DNA from: Paraburkholderia sp. C35 | GTDB taxonomy: Bacteria > Pseudomonadota > Gammaproteobacteria > Burkholderiales > Burkholderiaceae | Length of the DNA: 64,000 nucleotides | NCBI RefSeq assembly: GCF_003121405.1 | Contig: NZ_QBUY01000004.1 | Span: forward strand, 1 to 64,000 | Reading direction: 5' to 3' | In this document: positions 35,290 through 45,097 of the stretch, piece after piece | Layout: every line of letters begins with the position of its first letter | Numbering within the stretch: position 1 is the stretch's first letter | Position numbers and translations under genes: made by a program | The notes under the pieces: generated by a model | Seen by the model: the letters and a program-made list of their open reading frames with translations, nothing else | Database searches by the model: none | What the model was told of the DNA's origin: nothing

Positions 35290-35543
35290 ATGGGGCGTCG
35301 ATGATGAATATGCACCTGCATGTGACATTTAGCTGACAAGCGCGTAAAGGACGCAAGTCTCATGCCGAACGGATCGGCACACAATGCGCCTGTGCAACGC
35401 CAAGCCCTGTTCATTCGATGAACACTCGCGTTTTGAACTGCTCATGGATGCAACGTCATCCACGCGCACCTTCCGACCCACAAAACGGCAATGCATCGCG
35501 GCAGTGCTGCGTGCACCGGCATCGGCCACCCTCACCTGCGTGT

Positions 35544-35558
35544 TGGCACGCTTCTGGC
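35544..35558 (+). promoter_or_regulatory. Sigma-54-like -24/-12 promoter before the aldehyde dehydrogenase gene
   Basis: TGGCAC-N5-TGGC matches the consensus TGGCAC-N5-TTGC except at one base and keeps the essential GG-N10-GC spacing. It lies 94 bp upstream of the ATG. Some acetaldehyde dehydrogenase genes are known to be sigma-54 dependent, but no sigma-54 activator gene is adjacent. Confidence 0.3.
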
Positions 35559-35652
35559 GATAAGCACCCGCGGCAGCAGAACATCGCGACGCCGGGTGGA
35601 TATACCCAACCAAATACATCGACATCCAAACATTCATGTGAGGAGCACACAG

Positions 35653-37173
35653 ATGAATCACGCAGAGATGAAGTTTCTGACGACCGAATTCCCGTACAAG
35701 AAGCAGTACGCGAATTTCATCGGCGGTGAATGGGTGGCGCCCGTTGGCGGCGAATATTTCGACAACATCTCGCCGATCACGGGCGAGCCGTTCACGTCGA
35801 TTCCGCGTTCGCGCGAGGCCGATATCGAGCTGGCGCTAGACGCCGCGCATCGTGCGAAAGCGGCATGGGGCAAGACCTCGGTCGCGGAGCGCGCGAACAT
35901 CCTCTACAAGATCGCCGATCGGATGGAAGCGAACCTGCAACGTCTGGCCGTCGCCGAGACGATCGACAACGGCAAGCCGCTGCGCGAAACCATGGCCGCC
36001 GACATCCCGCTCGCCATCGATCACTTCCGTTATTTCGCCGGCACTGTGCGCGCGCAGGAAGGCGGCATTTCCGAAATCGACCACGACACCGTCGCGTATC
36101 ACTTCCATGAGCCGCTAGGCGTGGTCGGCCAGATCATTCCGTGGAATTTCCCGATCCTGATGGCCACGTGGAAGCTCGCACCGGCACTCGCCGCAGGCAA
36201 CTGCGTCGTGCTGAAGCCGGCTGAGCAAACGCCTGCTTCCATCCTTGTGATGATGGAGCTGATTCACGACTTGCTGCCGAAAGGCGTGGTGAACGTCGTG
36301 AATGGCTTTGGTCTCGAAGCAGGCAAGCCGCTCGCATCGAACAAGCGCATCGCGAAGATCGCCTTCACGGGTGAAACGACGACGGGCCGCCTGATCATGC
36401 AGTACGCGAGCCAGAACATCATTCCCGTGACGCTTGAACTGGGCGGCAAGAGCCCGAACATCTTCTTCGCCGACGTGCTCGACAAGGACGATAGCTTCTT
36501 CGACAAGGCACTCGAAGGCTTCGCGATGTTCGCGTTGAATCAGGGCGAAGTGTGTACGTGCCCGTCGCGCGTGCTGGTCGAAGAATCGGTGTATGACCGC
36601 TTCATGGAGCGCGCATTGAAGCGCGTCGCCGCGATCCAGCAAGGCCACCCGCTCGATTCGAAGACGATGATCGGCGCGCAGGCTTCGCAGGAACAACTGG
36701 AAAAGATCCTGTCGTATATCGATCTCGGCAAGCAGGAAGGTGCCGAATGTCTCGCTGGCGGCGAGCAGAACAAGCTCGACGGCGAGCTTTCGAAGGGCTA
36801 TTACGTGAAGCCGACCGTGTTCCGCGGTCACAACAAGATGCGCATCTTCCAGGAAGAAATCTTCGGGCCAGTCGTGTCCGTCACGACGTTCAAGAACGAA
36901 GACGAAGCGCTCGAAATCGCCAACGATACGCTCTATGGTCTCGGCGCCGGCGTCTGGACCCGCGATGGCACGCGCGCCTATCGCTTCGGCCGCGCGATTC
37001 AGGCTGGCCGTGTGTGGACGAACTGCTACCACGCTTATCCGGCACATGCGGCATTCGGCGGCTACAAGCAGTCGGGCATCGGACGTGAGAATCACAAGAT
37101 GATGCTCGATCACTATCAGCAAACGAAGAATCTGCTGGTCAGCTATAGCGACAAACCGTTGGGCTTCTTCTGA
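35653..37173 (+). CDS. exaC: NAD-dependent acetaldehyde dehydrogenase (ExaC/AcoD type)
   Basis: 506 residues from the ATG at 35,653, with GAGGAG upstream. The catalytic Cys is in [11 protein letters not shown], the Glu in [10 protein letters not shown], and the NAD site is [10 protein letters not shown]. The paired Cys (CTC) and the overall sequence are typical of ExaC/AcoD acetaldehyde dehydrogenases. It oxidises acetaldehyde from EutBC to acetate. The next gene is DUF779, its usual partner. Confidence 0.93.
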   Translation: MNHAEMKFLTTEFPYKKQYANFIGGEWVAPVGGEYFDNISPITGEPFTSIPRSREADIELALDAAHRAKAAWGKTSVAERANILYKIADRMEANLQRLAVAETIDNGKPLRETMAADIPLAIDHFRYFAGTVRAQEGGISEIDHDTVAYHFHEPLGVVGQIIPWNFPILMATWKLAPALAAGNCVVLKPAEQTPASILVMMELIHDLLPKGVVNVVNGFGLEAGKPLASNKRIAKIAFTGETTTGRLIMQYASQNIIPVTLELGGKSPNIFFADVLDKDDSFFDKALEGFAMFALNQGEVCTCPSRVLVEESVYDRFMERALKRVAAIQQGHPLDSKTMIGAQASQEQLEKILSYIDLGKQEGAECLAGGEQNKLDGELSKGYYVKPTVFRGHNKMRIFQEEIFGPVVSVTTFKNEDEALEIANDTLYGLGAGVWTRDGTRAYRFGRAIQAGRVWTNCYHAYPAHAAFGGYKQSGIGRENHKMMLDHYQQTKNLLVSYSDKPLGFF

Positions 37174-37252
37174 GCGTAGTGCTCCTGTTGGGCGATTCGC
37201 GCGGCGCGGTTCGCCCGTTTTTTCTGCAGGTCAAAGCCAGAGGGGAAGCGCG

Positions 37253-37648
37253 ATGAACGAAGCAGGCGTTGCGCGTGTCGTGGCGACGGCTGCGGCCATC
37301 AAGCTGATCCAGCAGTTGAGCGCCGAACACGGGCCGATTATTTTTCACCAGTCGGGCGGATGTTGCGACGGCAGCGCACCGATGTGTTTTCCGTCGAACG
37401 AGTTCATGGTCGGCGGATCGGATGTGCGGCTGGGCGAGATTGGTGGCGTGCCGTTCTATATGAGCGAATCGCAGTTCGAGTATTGGCAGCACACGCAGTT
37501 GATCATCGACGCCGTGCCGGGTAATGGCGGCATGTTTTCATTGGAGCGGCCAACGGGGTTGCGGTTTTTGACGCGCTCGCGGCTGTACGACGATGATGAG
37601 AATGCGTGGCTCGAAAAGCATCCGGTGAGCAAGGCCGACGCTGTTTGA
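37253..37648 (+). CDS. DUF779 protein
   Basis: 131 residues. SGGCCDGSAPMCF with three Cys is the family signature, and QFEYWQHTQLIIDAVPGNGG is also conserved. DUF779 genes are commonly found next to aldehyde dehydrogenase genes, as here (79 bp after exaC). Role unknown; a metal- or aldehyde-related accessory role has been the usual guess. AGGGGAAG precedes the ATG. Confidence 0.88.
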   Translation: MNEAGVARVVATAAAIKLIQQLSAEHGPIIFHQSGGCCDGSAPMCFPSNEFMVGGSDVRLGEIGGVPFYMSESQFEYWQHTQLIIDAVPGNGGMFSLERPTGLRFLTRSRLYDDDENAWLEKHPVSKADAV

Positions 37649-37668
37649 TCTATGTCGATGTTTTGAGT

Positions 37669-37706
37669 AATGCCCAGGCGCTCCAGGCGCCTGGGCATTA
37701 TTTTTT
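37669..37706. terminator. Bidirectional terminator between the DUF779 gene and eutC
   Basis: A 13-bp stem (AATGCCCAGGCGC and complement) with a short TCCAG loop is followed by ATTTTTTC. It overlaps the last codons of eutC. Confidence 0.85.
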
Positions 37707-38489
37707 CGCGTCGTCGGATATCGCTGCCGACGCTGGTTCGGCTTGCAGCAACGCGTCGCTGTCGTCTTTCAGGCCCACACCCGATAAACCCAGACGGCGC
37801 GCATGCGTCATCAGATAGTGCAGTTTGTGCGCAGCCGCTTCGTAGTCGAGACCTTCGGGCCGCACGTTAGAAATGCAATTGCGCTGCGCGTCGCTGCATC
37901 CGACCTTTGGCGCATACGTCAGATAAACGCCGAGACTATCCGGCGAACTCAGCCCCGGCCTTTCGCCGATCAGCATCACGACCAGCTTCGCCTTCAACAA
38001 TTCGCCGATCTCATCGCCCAACGCGACACGCGATTGCCGCGCGACGACGACAGGTCCGATCTTCCAGTCGGTGAGACGCTTCGTGATCGCTTGCAGGAAC
38101 GGAACGGACTGCTTCGATGCAGCGAACGCGGAGAGTCCATCGGCGATCACGAACACGACATCGGGTGCTTCTTTAAGCTCTGCCTTGCTGAGCGCTTCAC
38201 GGCTCTCATCGGATAGGCGTCTGCCCATGTCCGGACGACGCAGATAATGCGCGCGATCCGGCGCGGCACTGTGCGCGTCCAATGAAGCAAAGCCGTTTGC
38301 GCGCAACTGTTCGTGCAGGACGTCGGCATCGAGAGGATGATGCACGGCGTCGCGTGCTTGCGCGTGGGAAAGGTTGAATGCGAGCAACGGCGCAGTCGGC
38401 AGACTGTTGCCCGCGCGGCCTAACGCAATGCGTGCATTCGTGAAAGCACGCAATGTCTGCCACGCATTCTTTTCGATCGAGTCGCTCAT
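37698..38489 (-). CDS. eutC: Ethanolamine ammonia-lyase small subunit
   Basis: 263 residues from the ATG at 38,489. FVIADGLSAFA, LIGERPGLSSPDSLGVYLTY and CISNVRPEGLDYEAAA are family signatures; part of the adenosylcobalamin site lies here. With EutB it converts ethanolamine to acetaldehyde and ammonia. Its start overlaps the eutB stop by 4 bp, giving translational coupling. No eut microcompartment gene is present. Confidence 0.95.
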   Translation of the reverse strand: MSDSIEKNAWQTLRAFTNARIALGRAGNSLPTAPLLAFNLSHAQARDAVHHPLDADVLHEQLRANGFASLDAHSAAPDRAHYLRRPDMGRRLSDESREALSKAELKEAPDVVFVIADGLSAFAASKQSVPFLQAITKRLTDWKIGPVVVARQSRVALGDEIGELLKAKLVVMLIGERPGLSSPDSLGVYLTYAPKVGCSDAQRNCISNVRPEGLDYEAAAHKLHYLMTHARRLGLSGVGLKDDSDALLQAEPASAAISDDAKK

Positions 38490-39880
38490 GCGATGCCCAT
38501 CCATTCGCTTGCGCCTTCGAGCAAGGGCTGACGCGTTGGCGCATTCAGCAATGCGCCGCGCGGATCGGTGATCTGCATCGACTCCAGCCATTCTTCGAAT
38601 TCGGGCGCGCGGCGCAAACCGAGCACTTCGCGCACGTACAGCGCATCATGGAACGACGTGCTTTGATAATTCAGCATCACGTCATCTGCGCCCGGAATGC
38701 CCATGATGAAGTTGATGCCCGCTGCGCCGAGCAGCGTCAGCAGATTGTCCATGTCGTCCTGATCGGCTTCCGCGTGATTCGTGTAGCAGATGTCGCAACC
38801 CATCGGCACGCCGAGCAGCTTGCCGCAGAAATGATCTTCAAGGCCCGCGCGCGTGATCTGCTTGCCGTCGTACAGATACTCCGGACCGATAAAGCCAACT
38901 ACCGTATTCACCAGAAACGGATTGAACTGACGGGCAACGGCATACGCGCGCACCTCGCAAGTCTGCTGATCGACGCCATGATGCGCGTTCGCCGACAGCG
39001 CGCTGCCTTGCCCCGTTTCGAAGTACATCAGGTTGTCGCCGACTGTGCCGCGCTTGAGCGACAACCCTGCTTCATAGGCTTCCTGCAACAGCGCAATCGA
39101 AATGCCGAAACCGGCATTCGCTTTCTCGGTGCCGGCAATCGACTGGAACACAAGGTCGACGGGCGCGCCCTTTTCGATCGCCTTGATCGTGCTGGTCACG
39201 TGCGTCAGCACGCACGATTGCGTCGGCACCTGATAGCGCGTGCGGAAATCGTCGATCATCGCGAGTAGAGTCGTGATTGCCGCGAGACTGTCGGAAGCCG
39301 GGTTGATGCCGATCATCGCGTCGCCGCAACCGTACATCAAACCGTCGATCATCGACGCCGCGATGCCCTTCACGTCATCCGTCGGATGATTCGGCTGCAG
39401 GCGCACCGACATATGTCCCGGCAAGCCGACCGTGTTGCGAAAGCGCGTGACGACAGGCCGCTTGCGCGCTGCGAGAATCAGATCCTGATTGCGCATCAGC
39501 TTCGAGACGGCTGCGACCATTTCGGGCGTGATGCCTTTCGTGATGCGCGTGAGCGCCGCCGTATCCGTCGAAGCCGACAGCAGCCAGTTGCGAAACTCGC
39601 CGACCGTCAGATGGGAAATTTCGGCGAATGCTTCAGGCGAATGCGTATCGATGACGAGCCGCGTGACTTCGTCGCTCTCGTACGGAATGAGCGCTTCGTT
39701 GAGGAACGTGCGCAGCGGCACGTCGGCGAGCGCCATCTTCGCGGCGACGCGCTCTTCCTCGCTGGCCGCCGCGACGCCGGCGAGTTGATCGCCGGAACGC
39801 AGCGGACTCGCCTTCGCCATCAAGGTTTTCAGATCGGCAAAACGATAGGTGCGGCTGCCGATTGTCTCCGTGTAGCTCAT
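38486..39880 (-). CDS. eutB: Ethanolamine ammonia-lyase large subunit
   Basis: 464 residues, normal length. RLQPNHPTDDVKGIAASMID, GCGDAMIGINPASDS and NAHHGVDQQTCEVRAYAVAR are family signatures; the TIM-barrel active site binds ethanolamine and B12. It forms the catalytic core of the EutBC enzyme. It follows the permease gene by 68 bp on the same strand, giving an eat-eutB-eutC operon. Confidence 0.96.
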   Translation of the reverse strand: MSYTETIGSRTYRFADLKTLMAKASPLRSGDQLAGVAAASEEERVAAKMALADVPLRTFLNEALIPYESDEVTRLVIDTHSPEAFAEISHLTVGEFRNWLLSASTDTAALTRITKGITPEMVAAVSKLMRNQDLILAARKRPVVTRFRNTVGLPGHMSVRLQPNHPTDDVKGIAASMIDGLMYGCGDAMIGINPASDSLAAITTLLAMIDDFRTRYQVPTQSCVLTHVTSTIKAIEKGAPVDLVFQSIAGTEKANAGFGISIALLQEAYEAGLSLKRGTVGDNLMYFETGQGSALSANAHHGVDQQTCEVRAYAVARQFNPFLVNTVVGFIGPEYLYDGKQITRAGLEDHFCGKLLGVPMGCDICYTNHAEADQDDMDNLLTLLGAAGINFIMGIPGADDVMLNYQSTSFHDALYVREVLGLRRAPEFEEWLESMQITDPRGALLNAPTRQPLLEGASEWMGIA

Positions 39881-39948
39881 GTCGTGTACTCCGTCGCCGC
39901 GGCTACTGCGCGGCGTGTTGCAAATGCGTCGGTGCTGCTACGGCGTGG

Positions 39949-41352
39949 TCACTCTTCCAGCAAAACGTCAGCGGGTGCGACTTCGCGCTGATGACGTGTC
40001 ATCAGGAAGTAGCCGTAGCCGAGGGCGACAAACGCAGCAAACACCAGCGCGACGAGCAGATTGAAGTAGATCATCGTCGCCAGCGAAATCACCGCGGCCA
40101 CCAGCGCGAACGCCGGGAAATACGGAAACAGCGGCGCGCGGAACGGACGCTCCATGTTCGGCTCGCTGCGGCGCAGCTTGAAGAGCGCGAGCATGCTGAT
40201 GATGTACATCACGATAGCGCCAAATACCGACATCGTCACGATGTTCGCTGTCAGCGTCTGGCCGCCGAACTGGATCAGTTCGTCGCTGTAGATCGCGGCG
40301 ATGCCGACCACGCCGCCCGCGAGAATCGCGCGATGTGGCGTCTTGAAGCGCGGATGCACCTTCGACAGCCACTCAGGCAGATAGCCTGCGCGCGCCAGTG
40401 CGAAGATTTGCCGCGAGTAACCAAGGATGATGCCGTGAAACGACGCGACGAGACCGAACAGGCCGAGCCACACCAGCATATGCATCCAGCCGCTGTTTTC
40501 GCCGACGATGTATTTCATCGCTTGCGGCAGCGGGTCGTTGATGTTGGAGAGCTTGGTCCAGTCGCCTGCAGCGCCCGCGAACACCATCACACCAACGGCG
40601 AGCACGACGAGCGTGAGAATGCCCGTGATGTAGGCGATGGGGATCGAGCGCTTCGGGTTCTTCGCTTCCTCGGCGGCCATCGCGACGCCTTCGATCGCGA
40701 GGAAGAACCAGATGGCGAACGGGATCGCGGCGAACATGCCGTGGAAGGAGCCCATGCTGAAGGTGTCGGAGCCGGACCAGCCGCCCTTCGTGAAGTTCGA
40801 CCACTGGAAGCCCGGCGAGACGACGCCCATGAATACCAGCAACTCGAAGATGGCGAGCAACGTCACGCACAGTTCGAAGGCGGCGGCGATCTGCACGCCG
40901 ACGATGTTCAGCGCCATGAAGACCAGATACGCGCCCATTGCGGCGTGCTTGGGTTCGAGGCCGGGGAACTGCACGTGCAGATAGGCGCCGATTGCCAGCG
41001 CGATGGCGGGTGGCGCGAAGACGAATTCAACCAGCGTCGCGGCGCCGGCGATGTAGCCGCCTGTCGGGCCGAAGGCGTGGCGCGCATAGGCGAACGGGCC
41101 GCCCGCGTGCGGGATCGAAGTGGTGAGTTCGGTGAAGCTGAAGATGAAGGTGGTGTACATCGCGGCGATGAAGAATGCCGTGATCACGAAACCGAGCGTG
41201 CCGGCGCTCGCCCAGCCGTAGCTCCAGCCGAAATACTCGCCCGAAATCACAAGGCCGCCGGCGATGCCCCAAAGTTGCCAGGTGCCTAGCGTCTGCTTCA
41301 GCTCGTGATGCGTGACAGCGCCTTTGTGCTGGGTTGTCGACTCTGGTTTCAT
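39949..41352 (-). CDS. eat: Ethanolamine permease (APC family)
   Basis: 467 residues from the ATG at 41,352, with GGGAGC upstream. About twelve transmembrane helices. The N-terminus GTWQLWGIAGGLVISGEYFG carries the APC-family substrate loop, and SIPHAGGPFAYARHAFGPTG is typical of ethanolamine transporters. It imports ethanolamine across the inner membrane. First gene of the eat-eutB-eutC operon. Confidence 0.9.
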   Translation of the reverse strand: MKPESTTQHKGAVTHHELKQTLGTWQLWGIAGGLVISGEYFGWSYGWASAGTLGFVITAFFIAAMYTTFIFSFTELTTSIPHAGGPFAYARHAFGPTGGYIAGAATLVEFVFAPPAIALAIGAYLHVQFPGLEPKHAAMGAYLVFMALNIVGVQIAAAFELCVTLLAIFELLVFMGVVSPGFQWSNFTKGGWSGSDTFSMGSFHGMFAAIPFAIWFFLAIEGVAMAAEEAKNPKRSIPIAYITGILTLVVLAVGVMVFAGAAGDWTKLSNINDPLPQAMKYIVGENSGWMHMLVWLGLFGLVASFHGIILGYSRQIFALARAGYLPEWLSKVHPRFKTPHRAILAGGVVGIAAIYSDELIQFGGQTLTANIVTMSVFGAIVMYIISMLALFKLRRSEPNMERPFRAPLFPYFPAFALVAAVISLATMIYFNLLVALVFAAFVALGYGYFLMTRHQREVAPADVLLEE

Positions 41353-41645
41353 CGGAAGCTCCCTTGTTTGAAGTTGCCGGTGGTGCGCGGAGAGTGTGTT
41401 CGCGTTGAGCGTTCTACCGGCGGCATCTGGCGATGGTAGGAAGCCATTAATCGAGGTGTTATCGAAAATCGGCAAAGTTTTGCGCGGGGTTTGAGCGGAG
41501 TTCCGGGTTAAGTCGATGCTGAATATGCGTGGTGATTTGTTGCGTAGCAGCAGTTCTAACTCCGCAGGATTTGGTAAATCGCTGCGTGCTATCGTATTTT
41601 TTATCGAATCCTGCTTGATTTCTCTTTGATCCTTCGACGACCGAC

Positions 41646-42530
41646 ATGAACGATATTGATCATCGTGCGCGCTACGCGGCGCGGCTCGCTCGCGTGCTCG
41701 ACCATATTTACGATCATCTCGATGAGCCGCTCGACATTGACCGGCTTGCCGGGATCGCGTGTCTGTCGCCGTATCACTGGCATCGGATCTATCAGGCGAT
41801 GTATGGCGAGACTGTTGCGACTACCGTGCGGCGGTTGCGGTTGCATCGCGCGGCGGGATTTCTTGCTAATGGGGAAATGCCGATTGCTGAGATTGCCGAG
41901 CGATCGGGGTATAGCAGCTTGCAGTCGTTTACGCGGACGTTTAGTGCTGTGTTTGGCATGCCGCCTGCGCAGTATCGAAAGGCTGGGACGCATCGGCGGT
42001 TCCGGCCGTCTTTTGATGACTCAGGAGGTCGACAAATGACGATGAGAGATGTGGTGATCCGGGATATTCAGGGCTTCGATGTGCTGACCGTTAATCATGT
42101 TGGGCCTTATATGCAGATCGGGAAGGCGTTTGATGCGTTGATGGGGTGGTTGGGTGCGCGTGGGTTGTTGTCAGGGGAGATGCGGATGGTTGGGATTTAT
42201 TACGATGATCCGACTGCTGTGGCTGAGGGGGAGTTGAGGTCGAAGGCTGGGGTCTGGTTGCCGCGTGCTGTTGATGTTGATCTGTCGGGCGATGCGCTGG
42301 TTGGTTTGACTTCGATTAAGGGTGGAAGGTATGCGGTGTTGCGGCATAAGGGACCGTATGCGGATATGGCGGCGGCTTATCAGTGGCTTTATGGGGAATG
42401 GCTCGTTAATTCGGAGCATGAGGCTGCGGATCAGCCGGTGTTTGAGGAGTATTTGAATAATCCTAAGGAGACGGCGCGTGCTGGGTTGTTGACGGAGATT
42501 TGTTTGCCGGTGGTTTTGGGGTGGGAATGA
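41646..42530 (+). CDS. AraC-family regulator with GyrI-like effector domain
   Basis: 294 residues. N-terminal HTH: LDIDRLAGIACLSPYHWHRI and AEIAERSGYSSLQSFTRTFS. Residues about 130-290 form a GyrI/Rob-like small-molecule-binding domain (VVIRDIQGFDVLTVNHVGPY, GGRYAVLRHKGPY). Fusions of this kind (SoxS/Rob-like) often sense drugs or metabolites. Codon third positions are less GC-rich than in the core genes before it, as in the small gene after it. The stop overlaps the start of that gene. Confidence 0.9.
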   Translation: MNDIDHRARYAARLARVLDHIYDHLDEPLDIDRLAGIACLSPYHWHRIYQAMYGETVATTVRRLRLHRAAGFLANGEMPIAEIAERSGYSSLQSFTRTFSAVFGMPPAQYRKAGTHRRFRPSFDDSGGRQMTMRDVVIRDIQGFDVLTVNHVGPYMQIGKAFDALMGWLGARGLLSGEMRMVGIYYDDPTAVAEGELRSKAGVWLPRAVDVDLSGDALVGLTSIKGGRYAVLRHKGPYADMAAAYQWLYGEWLVNSEHEAADQPVFEEYLNNPKETARAGLLTEICLPVVLGWE

Positions 42531-42769
42531 AGCGATATCGGGATTTGAGCGGCCGGTCGGGTGTCGTTGCTTATCAGCTTTCCGACGATGCGGTCACCGT
42601 GAAGTTTCGTGACGGTGACGTGTATCGGTATGACTACGCGGTGACTGGGCGGCTTGAGGTTGATGAGATGAAGCGGTTAGCGGAGGCGGGGGAAGGGCTG
42701 GCGACTTTTATATCGAGGGTGGTTAAGGGGAGGTATGCGGGGAAGGTGAGGTGTTTATTTCGCAAATAG
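42527..42769 (+). CDS. Small KTSC-like protein, 80 aa
   Basis: 80 residues. VTVKFRDGDVYRYDY followed by EGLATFISRVVKGRYAGKVR resembles the KTSC domain, found in small proteins and fused to lysyl-tRNA synthetase-related and phage proteins. Its ATG overlaps the preceding stop (ATGA), so it is translated from the AraC-family mRNA. It could be an accessory of that regulator. Function unknown. Confidence 0.65.
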   Translation: MKRYRDLSGRSGVVAYQLSDDAVTVKFRDGDVYRYDYAVTGRLEVDEMKRLAEAGEGLATFISRVVKGRYAGKVRCLFRK

Positions 42770-43136
42770 AGGACGTTTGGCGGTTGAGCGTTGTAGAAGC
42801 CGCCAAAAGTCCCACCCTCCTGATTTGAACGCTTTGCTCTCAAGTCTCCACTCGGTCGACCACATCCGACGTCATACCAAATCCCACCCGATACCCACAA
42901 CACTTCTCTCATCCATAGTGGGAAGCACCATGAAAATTCGTCTGATATCCACGCTTGGATCACGACCATCTAGCATCTCTCGGATGGTTAGATGGAGAAT
43001 GCTTCCGACCATACAAACCTTTCCGGCATCCGCTTCTTGAGTGCTGAGCGAGCGCTCTCATTTGGCAAAGGCGAGTTTTTCACTTTGCTCAGCACCCATT
43101 CTTGGGATTTGTTGCCGCCTCACAATCGCGTCTGCT
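42770..43136. other. Non-coding boundary between core chromosome and defence island
   Basis: 367 bp with no supportable gene, repeat or RNA. To its left are core genes; to its right, genes with lower GC and defence functions. No tRNA or att-like repeat is visible at the junction. Confidence 0.5.
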
Positions 43137-45044
43137 CTAAGCAACATCCATCGTCAAATCGGCCTCCAAAGTCGCCTCGTCTGACTCGTAATCTTCACCC
43201 TCCTCACGGATCTCGCCGGAATACGCAGGCTTCCCCATCGCGTCTTCAATCAATGCCAATAACTGCTTTTGTCGGTCGGACATAAACGCTTCGAACGAAT
43301 CGCTCCGAAGCAAATCCGAATTGATGAAGTGCGACTCAAGATGCTCGTTCAGCCGTTCTCGGCTGATAGGCGGGGTTGTCGAATTACCGCCTTCAAGCTT
43401 CGCGAGGTACTCGGATGGTGCCACTCCCCCGATAATCCGATTTGTTCGATAGGACAAAGGGGTCTTGTTGATAATCGAATCGTATACGGCCGGCTTGATG
43501 CCGTTCGTTTTACACCAGTCTTGTGGAAAGATATGGTGAATGTCGACGTTTTCTCCAAAAAACACAATATGGTCAAATTTCTGTCCAGAACGAAAATCGC
43601 GGGCGCCATCCCTCATAAGCAGGGCGTTAACACCCTTGTATGCTGCCGATAGGCGCATCCGCATCGTTTTGAGTCGGTCAGCTCGGAAGATAGTTTCGCT
43701 GATTGTCGTCGGTTCTGGTCCACCGTGCAGCCATGCTGGCACTTCGATAAAATCTCGCGCGAAACGCGAGTCGACGGCTGAACCATACAACTCGCCAAAA
43801 ACACCATTCCAATACCATTGGACCAGTTTTGTGCGAACAGTATCGTGCTCCCACGCAGTGCCTATGTCGGCAAGAATCGCCGCAAGCGGAACGATTTGCG
43901 ACTGGTAAGGTAGGTCGAACACTCGGTATATATGCAGCATATGAAGAAACTTAGCTGCGTGAATAAAACCTGTTTCGACTTGTGCCTCATACTTTTTGTA
44001 AGCAGCCAAGGGCAGGTTCAGGAGCGCCTGACGATTCCCGCTGACCGAAGGCAAATCTTTTCCAGATTTATTGGCTTGCTCGGCCTCTCGCCGCTTCTCC
44101 CGAGTGTAAAAAAGCGAGATTGCTTGCAAGAAGTCCGTATTGGTGACGTTCGCGATGATGCCCGAAGCAGCACCCGCAAGACGCAACGTCTCTGCAAAGC
44201 GACTCTGCCGCCCCTGCGTTTTTTCACTACCGAACCAATCTTTTCGAAGTTCGTGCCCTTCGGCGGCATACATTGCCGTAACGAGTTCGAATGCGTCAAG
44301 CGGCTTGCCTCCGGTATTGACCTTTTCAAACACGACGCACACTGCTTCCTTAGACGTCGACCTGTCCAGCGCGATAACTGGTACCCGGTAGTCTTTGAAA
44401 TTCTCGAGAATCGCCTGCTTAAATGCTTTGAACAACTTCCGCGTGTCTGAGTGTTCATCTCCGCGCCAATACTCTTGGAAGCCGTCCTGCCAAGAATCCC
44501 AGTCGAATACTTGCGAATCGGGGTACATCAGCGTTTCGTACTCGCGTTCTGGAGTAGTCAGGTCAAGAACCTCAGAGCGACCGAAATCCGTGCGGACTAC
44601 CCGGTCTTCCGGCACACCAACAATGGCATCTTCCCGGTCGCATGAAGGATCTATCGCTTTTCTGATATCGATATAGAACCAGCGTTTGACCTTCTTGTTT
44701 TTTGGCGTAACGGTCTCGACGACTTTCCCACGAAGTGTCACCTGATAGAGCGACGTCATACGCTGTTGACCGTCAAGGAGAAGTGAACGCGGGACCGCCG
44801 ACTGAGCAGAGCTTGGAGCGCCCTCAACCGGCCGAGGCTTAAACTCAACGTCACCTCCCGTCTCCAAGGTCATCAGTGCGCCAACCGGAAAAGCCCGAGA
44901 GATGGACGCAATCAGGCTTTTGATGCGGCCTTCATCCCATACCCAACTGCGCTGAAAGTCGGGCAATTGAAGAGCGCCCCTGTCACAGTCGTCGAGTAGC
45001 TCTCGCAAGGCGATTGGATTGGTTTGAAACGCGGACCTGGCCAT
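43137..45044 (-). CDS. DUF262/DUF1524 (GmrSD-type) nuclease-like protein, last gene of the Zorya operon
   Basis: 635 residues from the ATG at 45,044. The N-terminal DUF262 part has LPDFQRSWVWDEGRIKSLIA and the DGQQR motif (91-95) of a ParB/Srx-like nucleotide-binding fold. The C-terminal DUF1524 part has an HNH-like site VDIHHIFPQ (about 502-508) and KTPLSYRTNRIIGG. Single-chain GmrSD-type enzymes are NTP-dependent nucleases, several of which cut modified phage DNA. The gene starts 53 bp after zorD on the same strand with no terminator between, so it may form a fifth component of this locus. A standalone neighbour remains possible. Confidence 0.88.
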   Translation of the reverse strand: MARSAFQTNPIALRELLDDCDRGALQLPDFQRSWVWDEGRIKSLIASISRAFPVGALMTLETGGDVEFKPRPVEGAPSSAQSAVPRSLLLDGQQRMTSLYQVTLRGKVVETVTPKNKKVKRWFYIDIRKAIDPSCDREDAIVGVPEDRVVRTDFGRSEVLDLTTPEREYETLMYPDSQVFDWDSWQDGFQEYWRGDEHSDTRKLFKAFKQAILENFKDYRVPVIALDRSTSKEAVCVVFEKVNTGGKPLDAFELVTAMYAAEGHELRKDWFGSEKTQGRQSRFAETLRLAGAASGIIANVTNTDFLQAISLFYTREKRREAEQANKSGKDLPSVSGNRQALLNLPLAAYKKYEAQVETGFIHAAKFLHMLHIYRVFDLPYQSQIVPLAAILADIGTAWEHDTVRTKLVQWYWNGVFGELYGSAVDSRFARDFIEVPAWLHGGPEPTTISETIFRADRLKTMRMRLSAAYKGVNALLMRDGARDFRSGQKFDHIVFFGENVDIHHIFPQDWCKTNGIKPAVYDSIINKTPLSYRTNRIIGGVAPSEYLAKLEGGNSTTPPISRERLNEHLESHFINSDLLRSDSFEAFMSDRQKQLLALIEDAMGKPAYSGEIREEGEDYESDEATLEADLTMDVA

Positions 45045-45097
45045 AGTGATAGATGTAGTCTTAATGGATAGCTGTAATAAGGACGACACAGTTGCCG

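Noticed and set aside
39862-41289. A 475-codon plus-strand frame opposite the ethanolamine permease gene
   Set aside because: Glu/His/Arg-rich shadow; the minus-strand frame has twelve membrane helices and family signatures.
42770-43136. tRNA fragment or att site at the left edge of the defence island
   Set aside because: No cloverleaf arm or repeated segment matching the tRNA-Lys or another tRNA was found.
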